A DNA stretch of 64,000 nt, from NCBI RefSeq assembly GCF_013393385.1, contig NZ_AP023239.1, positions 4,154,001 through 4,218,000 on the forward strand. Reading direction: 5' to 3'. Positions 1-9,062 of the stretch are shown in pieces; the stretch's first letter is position 1, and each line of letters begins with the position of its first letter. The notes under the pieces were generated by a model. The model was not told the origin of the DNA, made no database searches, and worked only from the letters and a program-made list of their open reading frames with translations. This DNA comes from Paenibacillus sp. URB8-2. GTDB taxonomy: Bacteria; Bacillota; Bacilli; Paenibacillales; Paenibacillaceae. The position numbers and the translations under genes were made by a program.

Positions 1-185
1 TCGTCATCCGGGATCATACATCCCCTAGAATCATGGAATTTAAGGTGCTGGATCATGCGGATTCTATCCGAAGAGAACTTCCCGATTTAATGCATGCTTC
101 TGTTACAGCAGTATTGAACTCAAAAGGATCAAATCGGCTTTTAAAGGAGTTAGATAGAGATTTTATTGATGCACTCGAGTTGTAA
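1..185 (+). CDS. 3' end of an unrecognised gene (start lies outside the window)
   Basis: An open frame runs in from the left edge and stops with TAA at 183-185, giving about 60 C-terminal residues that end in ...DFIDALEL. The fragment is charged and probably helical, with no signal peptide or membrane segment visible. I do not recognise the family. It is followed by a strong terminator at 201-230, so it is the last gene of a plus-strand unit that converges on the decayed minus-strand tnsD remnant. Confidence 0.5.
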   Translation, partial: VIRDHTSPRIMEFKVLDHADSIRRELPDLMHASVTAVLNSKGSNRLLKELDRDFIDALEL

Positions 186-200
186 ACAGATATACGGTAT

Positions 201-230
201 AAAGGAGCCCTCCGCGGCTCCTTTATTGTT
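201..230 (+). terminator. Rho-independent terminator after the left-edge gene
   Basis: A perfect 9-bp stem, AAAGGAGCC / GGCTCCTTT, with a 6-nt loop is followed by a T-rich tail (ATTGTTTGTT). It begins 16 bp after the stop codon at 185. Confidence 0.85.
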
Positions 231-489
231 TGTTACAAAATGTTCACGAGGTATTGGAGTTAACTGGGTTGAATAACCACCGCGAGTTCGAGATTTGTAC
301 TTTTTCCACGTGTTTCTTCGACTGTCTCAACAAGTCGACCGCCAAACCTCTTTCTGATCGAATTCGTGCACTTTATATTTATCCATCTACTTCCAATGAA
401 GTTCCAACATATATTAACACTTAGGCGGTATTGTATTAACGCTGGTCCAATTATAGGGGCAAATGGCTTATTACAGTAACTATCTTAAA

Positions 490-1606
490 AACACCACTTT
501 CCACTTATCGCCAAATTTCGATTTTTGCAGTACAATAGTCACATAATAATCGAGCCGTTCTATACGTCTTCCAAATGCTACTACGCTTATTCGGACTGGC
601 TTCTTTTTCGGGTCAAGAACCCTCAGCAGACTTCTTAAACCTTCTAGCTCAGCTTCAGATCACGCCGCTCTCAACCGACACGAGTCTTTTTCAAAGATTC
701 TTTTCTCTAAACGATGCTGTAGCCCGATAAGATAATCCTTCCATGAGACATTCTCCAGGTCTTTTCATCCAGGCTGTGCCAAAATGCTTCAATTCGTCCT
801 ATTCGGTAACGGTTCTGTTTCATTTGGTCAGGGCCTCTTCCGGAATAGACAAACTCGTAACCGCAACTTAAGCTAGCCGGTTCCTGAACGGCGAGTAATC
901 TGCAATTCATTGATTACTGCTTCTCCATAATGTTCGACGGCTCGGTTTAGACAAGACCAAGGTCCATTTACAAAAAAGGGCGTAGTCGGTCTTACATCGA
1001 CCTGACGAATAATCTTAGCTGTAAGTCATACACTCCAGCGATTCCAGCAATTGTTGGCTATAGAAATTCACATGTTGTACTTCAAGCTTACGCTGCCGGA
1101 TATGCTGATTCGGTGTTAGGAAGCCGTGCTGATCCATGAAAGAGAGCAGGTATCTTCTGGCATTGAATAGATTGGGAAATTAAGTTACATTCATCAAACG
1201 TTGAATATCTTATGCTATTCCCGATAGATCCCTCGTCTGATCAAACGGATCGGTAACGCAGGGATATGCTCGACCAATAGAGGCATGAATATCTTCACTA
1301 TAGCACTCATGACAAAAAGATCTGTTAGGTGCTGGCCGTTATTTCAACAAAAGAAGAGGATGCGAGAACCATCTTGCTATTCATCAGCTTTCTTAACCGT
1401 TTAGCATGCTCTACGGGCAGGTATGGCGTATAGTAAGGATATAGCATGAACCTATCAATCTAATCATCAGAGGAGAGGACAGCCTTAAAAAGGAATGGCG
1501 CTTCTCAAGCACACTCAGATGACTTAGAAGATCGATAGTGGGATAAAGATGCGCAAAAAAAGGAAGCAGGATAAGCTGCAAACAGCTATCCGCTTCCTCC
1601 CACACC
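490..1606 (-). pseudogene. tnsD: Decayed Tn7-type target-selection gene (TnsD/TniQ family)
   Basis: No long frame survives, but the minus strand read in several frames gives a chain of TnsD-like segments in the family order. About 1450-1390 encodes LYPYYTPYLPVEHAKRL (N-terminal TniQ region). About 1330-1300 has a CHECYSEDI-like zinc motif. About 1140-1050 gives RQRKLEVQHVNFYSQQLLE. About 960-910 gives CLNRAVEHYGEAVI. About 855-760 gives CGYEFVYSGRGPDQ followed by RYRIGRI. About 640-560 gives DPKKKPVRISVVAFGRR. Stops and frame changes separate the blocks, so the gene is dead. TnsD proteins bind an attachment site and recruit the TnsABC transposase; no tnsA, tnsB or tnsC is visible here. Family assignment rests on recalled motif order, not on a search. 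Confidence 0.7.
1553..1600 (-). terminator. Terminator of the copA-copZ operon
   Basis: On the minus strand a long stem pairs GGAAGCGGATAGCTG with its partner CAGCTTATCCTGCTTCC and runs into a T7 tract (A run at 1553-1560 on the plus strand). It starts 14 bp after the copZ stop. A relative of this hairpin follows the second copZ at 18.1 kb. Confidence 0.85.
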
Positions 1607-1613
1607 ATACCTT

Positions 1614-1820
1614 TTACAGAACGTCATAACCTTGCTCTTCGATCGTATCCTTAATTTGGTCCAAAGTTACTTCTGATTCTTTAAATTCCACGGTTACATC
1701 TTGATCCCTCAAATTGACTTTTACCCATTCGATTCCCGAAAGTTTGTTTACTGCCCCATCAATGGAATGGACACAATGATTACAGGACATTCCGTCTACT
1801 TTCAATACCGCATTGGCCAT
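1614..1820 (-). CDS. copZ: Copper chaperone CopZ (first copy)
   Basis: This is a 68-residue single heavy-metal-associated domain. It carries the copper-binding motif GMSCNHC near residue 10 and the expected beta-alpha-beta-beta-alpha-beta length. CopZ carries Cu(I) in the cytosol and hands it to the N-terminal domains of CopA. The ATG at 1818-1820 is preceded by AAGGAG. A longer upstream reading of the same frame would overlap copA and has no support. It lies 59 bp downstream of copA and shares its CsoR-type promoter. It is closely related to the second copy at 18142-18348, differing at scattered positions. Confidence 0.95.
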   Translation of the reverse strand: MANAVLKVDGMSCNHCVHSIDGAVNKLSGIEWVKVNLRDQDVTVEFKESEVTLDQIKDTIEEQGYDVL

Positions 1821-1879
1821 GTTCTTCACTTCTCCTTTATGAATTGTATTTATAGAAATCCCCAATGAGAGGAGAATTC

Positions 1880-4333
1880 TTAGAGTTTGACCCTTTTGAG
1901 TCTTAGCGCATTCAATACGACAGATACCGAACTGAAAGCCATAGCGGCGCCAGCCACCCAAGGGGCTAACAACCCCGCGGCTGCAACCGGAATTCCAACC
2001 GAGTTGTAGAAAAACGCCCAAAACAGGTTTTGCTTAATGTTTCTCATCGTTTTATGGCTAAGCTGAATGGCATCGACAATGCTGTTCAGATCTCCCCTCA
2101 TCAGGGTAATGTCCGCAGCTTCAATGGCTACATCTGTACCTGTGCCAATCGCCATTCCCACGTCGGAGAGAGCCAGAGCCGGTGCATCGTTGATGCCGTC
2201 GCCGACCATAGCAACCTTTTTGCCTTGGTCTTTCAGTTTCTGAATTTCGCTGGCTTTATCTTGAGGCAGGACCTCCGCTCGAATATGGTCAATGCCCACT
2301 TGTTTGGCAATGGCTGCGGCTGTCCGCTGGTTATCGCCGGTAATCATGATTACTTCAAGCCCCAGTTTCTTCATACGTGATACGGCTTGACGGGATGTTT
2401 CCTTCACCGTGTCCGCAACGGCCACCAAACCGGCAAGAGCATTGTCAATGGCAACCAGAATCGCTGTTTTTCCTTCTCCTTCCCATTTCTCCATGTCGCT
2501 TTCAATTTGACGGATATCAATTCCTTGCTGTGCCATTAGTTTCCGGGTACCGACCATAATCGTTTTCCCCTCTACTTCCGCCCGCAAGCCGAAGCCTGGT
2601 ATAGCTTCGAAATCGTTCGGAATCAGGATAGACATTCCTTGTTCTTCGGCCGCTTTCACAATGGCTTGTGCCAGCGGATGCTCCGAACCTTTCTCGGCAC
2701 TTGCTACGTATTTCAACAATTCCGCTTGTGACCAAGGATGAAGCGTCACGATGTCCGTTAACTCAGGCTTTCCTTTGGTAATCGTTCCGGTTTTGTCGAG
2801 GACGATGGTTTGAAGCTTGTGAGCGGCTTCCAAATGTTCTCCGCCCTTGATCAGTATCCCGTTCTCCGCCCCTTTTCCGGTTCCTACCATAATGGAGGTT
2901 GGTGTTGCCAATCCGAGAGCGCATGGGCAAGCAATTACGAGTACGGCGATGGCATTCTCGAATGCCTGTGTAAAATTACCTTTATCCACAATGAAGTACC
3001 ATATGAGAAATACGATGACAGCGATGACAACCACTATAGGTACAAAAATACCGGATATGCTGTCCGCTAGCCGCTGAATAGGTGCTTTGGAGCCTTGGGC
3101 TTCTTCTACTATCTTGATGATTTGGGCCAAAGCTGTTTCCTTTCCAACCTTTGTTGCCTGAAAAACCAAGTTCCCATTCTTATTGATCGTAGCACCGATC
3201 ACGGTATCTCCCGGTTTCTTATCAACTGGCAAGCTTTCTCCAGTCAGCATCGATTCGTCAACGGCTGAAGCGCCTTCCTGTACAATACCGTCGACCGGAA
3301 TCTTCTCCCCGGGGCGGACACGGATAAAGTCCCCTGAAAGCACTTCATCGATAGGTATGATCATTTCTTGACCATTTCGGATAACGGCTGCCGTCTTGGC
3401 TTGGAGCCCCATCAGCTTTTTTATCGCTTCGGATGTCCGGCCCTTAGCCAGCATCTCGAACCATTTTCCTAAAATAAGCAAGGTAACCAAGATGGCGCTG
3501 ACTTCAAAGTATAACTCCGGCATCGCTTCGTGCTGGCCTTTCATTCCGGCGTAACGCAGCATCTCCACTATACTGTAGAAATAAGCTGCAGATGTGCCTA
3601 ATGCAACAAGAACATCCATATTGGCGCTGCCGTTTCGCAATGCCTTATAGGCTCCTCTGTAGAAGGGCCAGCCGATGATGAATTGAACCGGTGTGGCCAG
3701 CGCAAATTGGAACCAAGGATTCAAAAGTAATTCAGGTACGTATAGTCCCCAATTGAAGTGGGCAACCATAGCCCAGAGCAGCGGTAACGAAAGAATGGCC
3801 GATACGATAAACCTGCGTTTTTGACGTTTTAGTTCGTTATTCTTATTCTGTTCCTGCCCCTTCCCGCTGTCATGGACCTTCGCTTTATAACCAATCGACT
3901 CCACTCTGGCTATAAGGTCCGCAATGGACGCCTGTCCTTCCTGGTATCGAACGCTGGCTCTCTCCAAAGCAAAATTGACGGAGGCTGTAACGCCGGGAAG
4001 ATTGTTTAACCCTTTCTCAATCCGGTTGGCGCACGCCGCGCAAGTCATTCCAATCAGATCAAGCTCCACTTTGCTGTGCTGAACCTTGTAGCCGATTTCG
4101 TTAATTTTCCTTTCAATCACGTTCTGGTCGACCCGGTTCGGATCAAAGGTTACATTCGCCTTTTCCACAGCAAAATTCACGTTGGCCTCAAGAACACCAT
4201 CTATCTTGGAAAGACCTTTTTCAATTCGCGCTGCACAGGCCGCGCAAGTCATTCCTTCAATGTTAAGCATCAAGCTTTGGGAAGCTTCCTCAGGCTGAAA
4301 CTTCGTTTGAGTAACCGATTCTTGTTGATCCAT
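1880..4333 (-). CDS. copA: Cu(I)-exporting P1B-type ATPase CopA
   Basis: About 817 residues, the usual length for Bacillus-type CopA. Two N-terminal metal-binding domains carry [15 protein letters not shown] and [15 protein letters not shown]. They are followed by eight predicted membrane segments, the CPC translocation motif (ACPCALG), the phosphorylation site DKTGTITKG and the hinge GDGINDAP. It exports cytosolic Cu(I), supplied by CopZ, at the cost of ATP. I chose ATG at 4333 because AGAGGG lies 7 bp upstream; a GTG one codon earlier is too close. A near-perfect CsoR palindrome lies 42 bp upstream, so copper-induced derepression is expected. It forms an operon with copZ. A scar of a second copA is seen at 18408-18468. 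Confidence 0.96.
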   Translation of the reverse strand: MDQQESVTQTKFQPEEASQSLMLNIEGMTCAACAARIEKGLSKIDGVLEANVNFAVEKANVTFDPNRVDQNVIERKINEIGYKVQHSKVELDLIGMTCAACANRIEKGLNNLPGVTASVNFALERASVRYQEGQASIADLIARVESIGYKAKVHDSGKGQEQNKNNELKRQKRRFIVSAILSLPLLWAMVAHFNWGLYVPELLLNPWFQFALATPVQFIIGWPFYRGAYKALRNGSANMDVLVALGTSAAYFYSIVEMLRYAGMKGQHEAMPELYFEVSAILVTLLILGKWFEMLAKGRTSEAIKKLMGLQAKTAAVIRNGQEMIIPIDEVLSGDFIRVRPGEKIPVDGIVQEGASAVDESMLTGESLPVDKKPGDTVIGATINKNGNLVFQATKVGKETALAQIIKIVEEAQGSKAPIQRLADSISGIFVPIVVVIAVIVFLIWYFIVDKGNFTQAFENAIAVLVIACPCALGLATPTSIMVGTGKGAENGILIKGGEHLEAAHKLQTIVLDKTGTITKGKPELTDIVTLHPWSQAELLKYVASAEKGSEHPLAQAIVKAAEEQGMSILIPNDFEAIPGFGLRAEVEGKTIMVGTRKLMAQQGIDIRQIESDMEKWEGEGKTAILVAIDNALAGLVAVADTVKETSRQAVSRMKKLGLEVIMITGDNQRTAAAIAKQVGIDHIRAEVLPQDKASEIQKLKDQGKKVAMVGDGINDAPALALSDVGMAIGTGTDVAIEAADITLMRGDLNSIVDAIQLSHKTMRNIKQNLFWAFFYNSVGIPVAAAGLLAPWVAGAAMAFSSVSVVLNALRLKRVKL

Positions 4334-4374
4334 CACTGATCCCTCTCTTTGTGGTAACTTTTTACTAACTTATC

Positions 4375-4395
4375 ATATACCCCTAGGGGGTATAT
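4375..4395. promoter_or_regulatory. CsoR-type operator of copA (box 1)
   Basis: This palindrome with 9-bp arms around a TAG centre contains TATACCCCTAGGGGGTATA. It matches the known CsoR pattern (TACCC...GGGTA) and sits 42 bp upstream of the copA ATG. CsoR represses copZA-type operons and is released by Cu(I). No csoR gene lies in the window. Confidence 0.85.
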
Positions 4396-4408
4396 TAAAT
4401 TTCCATTA

Positions 4409-4436
4409 AAGGGAAGTGACGCCAGTCACTTCCCTT
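4409..4436. terminator. Hairpin between two CsoR-like boxes upstream of copA
   Basis: A stem AAGGGAAGTGAC / GTCACTTCCCTT with a 4-nt GCCA loop lies about 100 bp after the stop of the small gene at 4539. On the minus strand it is followed by TTTAATGG, a modest T tract, so it may end the upstream small-gene transcript. The same hairpin, with one mismatch, recurs at 18535-18560 in the second copper locus. Confidence 0.6.
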
Positions 4437-4472
4437 ATTTTATACTATTTCAACGATTACTAATCGCCTTAT

Positions 4473-4495
4473 TATATACCACACCGGGGTATAAT
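4473..4495. promoter_or_regulatory. CsoR-like operator (box 2)
   Basis: ATATACC-ACACC-GGGGTATA is an imperfect palindrome of CsoR type, about 99 bp upstream of box 1 and on the far side of the hairpin. Its promoter is not obvious. It may serve a second start site for copA or act as an auxiliary site. Confidence 0.55.
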
Positions 4496-4538
4496 TATTA
4501 TATATCATAAATTTTACATCATTACAACTAGCTTACAA

Positions 4539-4805
4539 CTATCCATGTTGTTTTTTTTCTTCCTTATGATAAGAGGGATTAACAACAAATGAGACAACGG
4601 ACCAAAGGAGAATCAAAATCCATGGGAAAATGCTTCCCCCCAATCCCGTAGCGCTATTGGGTAAAAACAAATAAGCAACCAATATGATCGGTAAAACGCA
4701 GCAAATGATCATCATCCATTTATGAAATTGTTGCTTTCCGCCGTGTTGGTGTTGTTGCTGACCTGGTTTCTGGCTTCCATGGTTATGGTTTCCGCAGCAG
4801 CTTAT
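4539..4805 (-). CDS. Small Cys/His-rich membrane protein of the copper locus, with ATA in the start position
   Basis: The frame encodes 88 residues. The N-terminus is SCCGNHNHG-like and rich in His and Gln. Two hydrophobic segments follow (around MMIICCVLPIILVAYLF and ILILLWSVVSFVV), then a Lys-rich tail. It is the paralogue of the intact 90-residue protein at 18616-18888. That protein starts with ATG at the matching position, whereas here the codon is ATA. The ribosome binding site GGAGGA is intact 7 bp upstream. Either ATA is used poorly or the gene has lost its start. The Cys/His head suggests a metal-binding role at the membrane; this is inferred. It is transcribed with the frameshifted gene at 4832-5027. 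Confidence 0.6.
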   Translation of the reverse strand: MSCCGNHNHGSQKPGQQQHQHGGKQQFHKWMMIICCVLPIILVAYLFLPNSATGLGGSIFPWILILLWSVVSFVVNPSYHKEEKKQHG

Positions 4806-4831
4806 GTTTTATTCCTCCCTTCAATACGGTT

Positions 4832-5027
4832 TCAAGCGTTATTTTTTAGACCAAGCAGTTTTTGCTGCAGCGTATCATTCGTCTTCTTAATTCCTCCAGC
4901 TCATCCGCGAAATTCTTCTGAGGATCGTGCCGGGAATGATCCGAATAATTTCCCTTCATCATCATGAACATCATAGGAATCATCATAAAGGGACATATCA
5001 GGGAAGCAGCAACCAAGACCAGTTCAT
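4832..5027 (-). pseudogene. Frameshifted small membrane protein gene (paralogue of 18911-19108)
   Basis: It begins with a good site (GGAGGTAGGAAAT ATG) and the sequence MNWSWLLL, like the intact paralogue MDWTWLLF at 19108. Two extra bases after CTGCTT then create a TGA. In the shifted frame the family core ICPFMMIPMMFMMMKG is intact, followed by a helical DELEEL region. A second shift is needed near the end to read TNDTLQQKLLGLKNNA and the stop at 4832-4834. Two independent frame errors make this a pseudogene, or much less likely a doubly misread sequence. It is the first gene behind the TGTGGA-type promoter at 5073-5117. Confidence 0.75.
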
Positions 5028-5072
5028 ATTTCCTACCTCCTAATTTTTGATATCCTATTCTTTGATGATTCC

Positions 5073-5117
5073 ATTATAATTAAAGGTTGTGTGGATTCGA
5101 TGTGGAAAAACTGAAGA
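5073..5117 (-). promoter_or_regulatory. Direct-repeat activator site A with -10 box
   Basis: TGTGGA (5090), TGTGGA (5101) and TGAAGA (5112) lie exactly 11 bp apart. On the transcribed minus strand they read TCTTCA-N5-TCCACA-N5-TCCACA, then 11 bp, then a perfect TATAAT (5073-5078). It drives the small copper-locus genes at 5027 and 4805. It shares its design with eleven other sites in the window. Confidence 0.8.
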
Positions 5118-5146
5118 AACGAAGTATTTGTGCAAATTACGATCCC

Positions 5147-7435
5147 TTAAAGAACCTCGTTTTCATGCCGTGCTTTCAGTCTTCTCCATCTGCGTTCGAC
5201 TTCTTGCTCGAACGATTTCAGGAGTTCTTCTTCTTTCAGCAAGTGCTTCGTTTTACCCATACCTTTCAGCCATTCGCTGACCGGCACACGGTTGTTTTTC
5301 GCTTCCGGATTATAGGTGATATTCGTGATTCCATTCTCCACTTCGTACAGCGGGAAGAAGCAGGAGTCTACGGCCGCTTTTACCAATTTTGTGCCGGCAC
5401 GATCTTCGGCTTTCCAGTTCAGCGGGCAGGAGATCAGAATCTTGCCGTAAGCCAGGCCTTCGTTTTGCGCATACCATTGAGCTTTGGCGGCTTTCTGGAT
5501 CAGGTCCTGTGGGAATGCTTCGGTACCGGTGAAGACGTATGGAATGTTCGTTGCGGCCAGGATTTGCGCCGTATCCTTATGGTGGCCGGATTTACCCTTT
5601 TGTGCTTTGCCTACGCCGGAAGTAGACGTCTGGTGGCCAAGCGGAGTCGAATAGGACAATTGGGAACCGGTGTTCATATAACCTTCATTGTCATACTCGA
5701 TTATAATCATCTTGTGGTTTCGGAGTGCGGTACCGATGGCCGGCCCCATGCCGATGTCCATTCCTCCGTCACCCGTTACCATGACGAACGTAAAATCGTC
5801 GGCGATGTTTACTTCGCCGCGGCGTTTCTTTTCAAGGAAGGCTTCAACCATGCCGGAAACGGTAGCTGCGCCATTCTGGAACAAGTTGTGAACGAATGAT
5901 TGCTTATGTGAAGTATTCGGATAACCGGTGGTAACTACGTATCCGCAGCCTGTTTGGAACAAAGTTACGACATCGCCTTCGATGCCTTTGAAGAACAGTT
6001 CGAGCGCCGGAATGATGCCGCAGCCTGGGCATGCGCCGTGTCCCGAGGCAAAACGCTTCGGTTTCGCGGTAAGCGCGCGAAGCGGTGGAATCTTAACCTT
6101 CAGCTTGCCTGTCGCTTCTTCCTGCGTTACGTTGATCAAACCGGTTTTATAAGCTTCGCCTGTCATCGGTTCAATGATTGGCTGCTGACGGCCTTGCGCT
6201 TCGCCCGGTACATGTCCAAAATAATCAAACGGCTTCTCGGCATAGCCCTTCTCTGCGGCAGCGATCGCTAGTTTTAAAAACTCTTCCGCTTCGTCCGGGT
6301 AGAAATCTTTACCGCCGACACCGAAGATACGGCTCATAACGATTGTTTGGTTGTCTTTATCAAGCTGCAGAGCGGAGCGAATTTCATGTGTCATATTGCC
6401 GCCATGAGCGCCGTAGGAGTCCGCCAGTTCGCCTACAAGCAGCGCTTTGACATTCTTAAGTGCTTGGCGAAGCTCTTCCGCCGGGAACGGACGGATGATA
6501 TTCGGACGAATCAAGCCGGCTTTCACCCCTTGCTTGCGCAGCTTGTCGACGGTGTCTTTCGCAGTTTCAGCTGCGGAATTCATGAGAAACAGAGCGACTT
6601 CCGCGTCTTCCATACGGTACAAATCAAGCGGTGAATACGAACGGCCGGAGAGCAGTGCGTATTCATTTGCCACTTGCTGAAAAACTTCACCTGCTTTATA
6701 TAGAGCTTCGGATTGCTGGAAATGGGCATTGATCAAATCGTCGCCTAACATGTGCGCGCCAACAGTTACGGGGTGATTCTTGTCGATCACATTGTGGAAT
6801 CCTGCCGGAGCAGGTCCAACGAAATCCTGAACGACCTTACGATCGGCAAAATACATGACTTTACGCTTCTGGTGAGAGGTCAAAAAGCCGTCGTAGCAGA
6901 CAATGACCGGTAGGCGGACGTCGGAATGCTCGGCGATTTTCAAAGCCATAATGTTCATATCGTAAACGGCCTGCGGTGTCGAAGCCATTAGCGTTACCCA
7001 GCCGGTATTGAGCGTGTAATACAAATCGGAATGATCGCCGCGGATATCGAGCGGACCGCTGACAGCGCGGGCTACGAGATTGAGTACCATCGGGAAACGG
7101 GTGCCGGATTGGGTCGGCAACTGCTCGAGCATGTACAGCAAGCCTTGTGAGCTCGTCGCATTGATGACGCGAGCGCCGGTCAGGGCAGCGCCGTAGCAAA
7201 TACCGGCGGAACCGTGTTCCCCGTCGGCAGCGACGAGTTGAATATTATGCTCACCTCGGGTTTTCATTTGGTCCAAATATTGCGCAACTTCCGTAGAAGG
7301 CGTAATGGGGAAGTATCCCATCAGGTGATAGTTGATTTGAGCGGCAGCGGTAGCCGCCATTTCGTTGCCGGATTCGAAGACGGCTTTCTGTTCGGCAACA
7401 TGCAATTGGTTCAGATTTTCCTCAAGAATAGCCAT
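5147..7435 (-). CDS. 2-oxoacid:ferredoxin oxidoreductase, fused alpha and beta subunits
   Basis: 762 residues. The N-terminal part is the pyrimidine-binding alpha domain with its transketolase-like second domain (GYFPITPSTEVAQYL, ADGEHGSAG, GPLDIRGDHSD). The C-terminal third is the thiamine-diphosphate and Fe-S beta subunit, with ACPGCG near residue 465, a further conserved Cys in QTGCGY, and the TPP motif GDGGMDIGMG...N. The enzyme decarboxylates a 2-oxoacid, probably pyruvate, to an acyl-CoA and reduces ferredoxin. The start overlaps the stop of the upstream gamma-delta gene (TAATG), so the two are translationally coupled. Substrate cannot be fixed from sequence alone. An alpha-beta fusion paired with a gamma-delta fusion is a recognised arrangement. 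Confidence 0.93.
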   Translation of the reverse strand: MAILEENLNQLHVAEQKAVFESGNEMAATAAAQINYHLMGYFPITPSTEVAQYLDQMKTRGEHNIQLVAADGEHGSAGICYGAALTGARVINATSSQGLLYMLEQLPTQSGTRFPMVLNLVARAVSGPLDIRGDHSDLYYTLNTGWVTLMASTPQAVYDMNIMALKIAEHSDVRLPVIVCYDGFLTSHQKRKVMYFADRKVVQDFVGPAPAGFHNVIDKNHPVTVGAHMLGDDLINAHFQQSEALYKAGEVFQQVANEYALLSGRSYSPLDLYRMEDAEVALFLMNSAAETAKDTVDKLRKQGVKAGLIRPNIIRPFPAEELRQALKNVKALLVGELADSYGAHGGNMTHEIRSALQLDKDNQTIVMSRIFGVGGKDFYPDEAEEFLKLAIAAAEKGYAEKPFDYFGHVPGEAQGRQQPIIEPMTGEAYKTGLINVTQEEATGKLKVKIPPLRALTAKPKRFASGHGACPGCGIIPALELFFKGIEGDVVTLFQTGCGYVVTTGYPNTSHKQSFVHNLFQNGAATVSGMVEAFLEKKRRGEVNIADDFTFVMVTGDGGMDIGMGPAIGTALRNHKMIIIEYDNEGYMNTGSQLSYSTPLGHQTSTSGVGKAQKGKSGHHKDTAQILAATNIPYVFTGTEAFPQDLIQKAAKAQWYAQNEGLAYGKILISCPLNWKAEDRAGTKLVKAAVDSCFFPLYEVENGITNITYNPEAKNNRVPVSEWLKGMGKTKHLLKEEELLKSFEQEVERRWRRLKARHENEVL

Positions 7436-8448
7436 TAGTTAACCCCTCCTGCTGTATAAGGAAATTTTTGCGTTACGGTGTGAGCTTCGGCATAACCGAC
7501 TTCTTCGCGTAGATCGGTGAGTGCTTGGGTCGGGCATGCATCGACGCATTTCAGACAGCCTTTGCAGTATTTATAATCAATGCCACGCAGGAACATTTGC
7601 GGACGGCCTTTCTTGTCGGGAGCTTCTTCCCAAACAAAGCATAAGTCAGGGCAAACATTGTCGCAAGCCGCGCAGCTGATGCATTTATCTTCATGGAACT
7701 CAGGCAGCCAGCCTTGACGGGAGCCACTCAAGTCTTTCAATATCGTGTTGGCTTGGGCGATCAGTACGCCGCCGATTTCTTGCGTTTCGTAACCGTATTC
7801 GGTTTTCGAACGGATGAACGTTTTGCCTTGCGCCCCTTCGGGAGCTTCGTACGTCTTAAACTTCACTTCATTATAACCACGGTTAAAGGTGTTGATATTC
7901 GGTTCGACCAAATGGGGGTATTTCTTCTCAAACGTTTTGCGGATAACGTCCTTCATGCCATCTGGGTTCAAAAATTCGCAAATTCGGTACAGCGCACCCA
8001 GCATTGAGGTATTGGCTTTCGTCTTCTCTTCCACCGCAATACCTGTCGCATCTACGATCGCCAGCGTACCGTATTCAAGCTTCAGATCGCGTCTCACTTC
8101 ATCAAAATCACGGGTCGTATTGACGAGTACGATGCTGTCAGGCTTCACGCCGTTTACGACATTGACGGTTTTGTAAAGAGCTTCATGGAAGATTCCGACA
8201 ACATGCGGTTCCTCAATCGGGCTGTGGTCGCGAATTTCCACATCAGCTTCGCAAAAACGAACGAACGCCTTAACCGGAGAACCTTTCTTTTCGGAGCCGT
8301 AAGACGAGAAATTGGAGCCATTCAAACCGAGCCCGAGCACCCCGGCTTCCGCTAGCATTTTGCCCGCAAGATTCGCCCCCAGACCACCGATTGATTCCAG
8401 GCGAATCTCAAAAAATCCGAGTTCATTCTTTTTTGGTAAAATAGACAT
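7435..8448 (-). CDS. 2-oxoacid:ferredoxin oxidoreductase, fused gamma and delta subunits
   Basis: 337 residues. The first about 190 form the gamma domain (IRLESIGGLGANLAGKML, GSNFSSYGSEKKGSPVKAF). The C-terminal delta part has two [4Fe-4S] motifs, CISCAACDNVCP and CKGCLKCVDACP, which carry electrons out to ferredoxin. It is the first gene of the operon: ATG at 8446-8448 with AAAGGAG upstream. Expression is predicted from direct-repeat site B at 8506-8550, which carries a TACAAT -10. Its partner is the alpha-beta fusion just downstream. With the ferredoxin and Fix-type flavoprotein at 12-15.7 kb it suggests a low-potential electron pathway. Confidence 0.92.
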   Translation of the reverse strand: MSILPKKNELGFFEIRLESIGGLGANLAGKMLAEAGVLGLGLNGSNFSSYGSEKKGSPVKAFVRFCEADVEIRDHSPIEEPHVVGIFHEALYKTVNVVNGVKPDSIVLVNTTRDFDEVRRDLKLEYGTLAIVDATGIAVEEKTKANTSMLGALYRICEFLNPDGMKDVIRKTFEKKYPHLVEPNINTFNRGYNEVKFKTYEAPEGAQGKTFIRSKTEYGYETQEIGGVLIAQANTILKDLSGSRQGWLPEFHEDKCISCAACDNVCPDLCFVWEEAPDKKGRPQMFLRGIDYKYCKGCLKCVDACPTQALTDLREEVGYAEAHTVTQKFPYTAGGVN

Positions 8449-8505
8449 CAGGTTTTCTCCTTTTTTCGTGATTTCAACATGCTGTCCTTTTCTTCAAGTG
8501 GGTTT

Positions 8506-8550
8506 ATTGTAAAATAGGATAATGTAGATTCCATGTAGAAACAGTGTGGA
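8506..8550 (-). promoter_or_regulatory. Direct-repeat activator site B with -10 box
   Basis: TGTAGA (8523), TGTAGA (8534) and TGTGGA (8545) are spaced 11 bp. On the minus strand an 11-bp gap separates the proximal repeat from TACAAT (8506-8511). It lies about 60 bp upstream of the 2-oxoacid oxidoreductase operon. Confidence 0.82.
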
Positions 8551-8565
8551 CACAAAATGTTTGCA

Positions 8566-9062
8566 ATTAAGAAAAAAGAGAAGCAAATAGGAGAATCAGC
8601 TGAAGAAAACCATTCATTGCAGGTAGGAGTCTGGCGAGACCTATGCGTGAAAAGGCGCAGCCAAATTACTGGATCGTCATGATACCGAAACTTAGAAGAG
8701 TAGCTCAGTCGAGGAGAAATCGATCATATTTAGTTTAAAGATGAGTCTATGATTTCCGAACGGCAAAAACATAATTTTTCACGGAAAAGTAGCAATATCC
8801 AAACGAACGACAAGTAGTATACTGTTGATGCGCTCCCTCGCACAGATTTTCGCCGTACGTAGCTGCGGGGTATTCAGGTAAAATTTGATCCTTCATAAAA
8901 TAGCCTTGTTCTTTTGCATTTTAAAAATTCTGCACAGAAGTAAAGTATGGGGCATAAACAAACTGCTAAGATTGGCTTACAGAAAAGTTATAATCTGCGG
9001 CTAGTTGGGTATAATTTACTTGATCTTTTTTTCTCTATATTTGAAAGGAGAGGTGGAAAAAC
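8566..9062. other. Intergenic region, nothing recognised
   Basis: About 500 bp lie between the divergent oxidoreductase operon and copB. I see no convincing reading frame, CsoR palindrome or direct-repeat site. TATAAT occurs twice near 8988 and 9010 and could serve copB, but neither has a good -35. Confidence 0.4.

Noticed and set aside
5087..5899. Plus-strand open frame of 270 codons
   Set aside because: It lies entirely antisense to the conserved alpha-beta oxidoreductase gene, with no ribosome site; an effect of codon bias.
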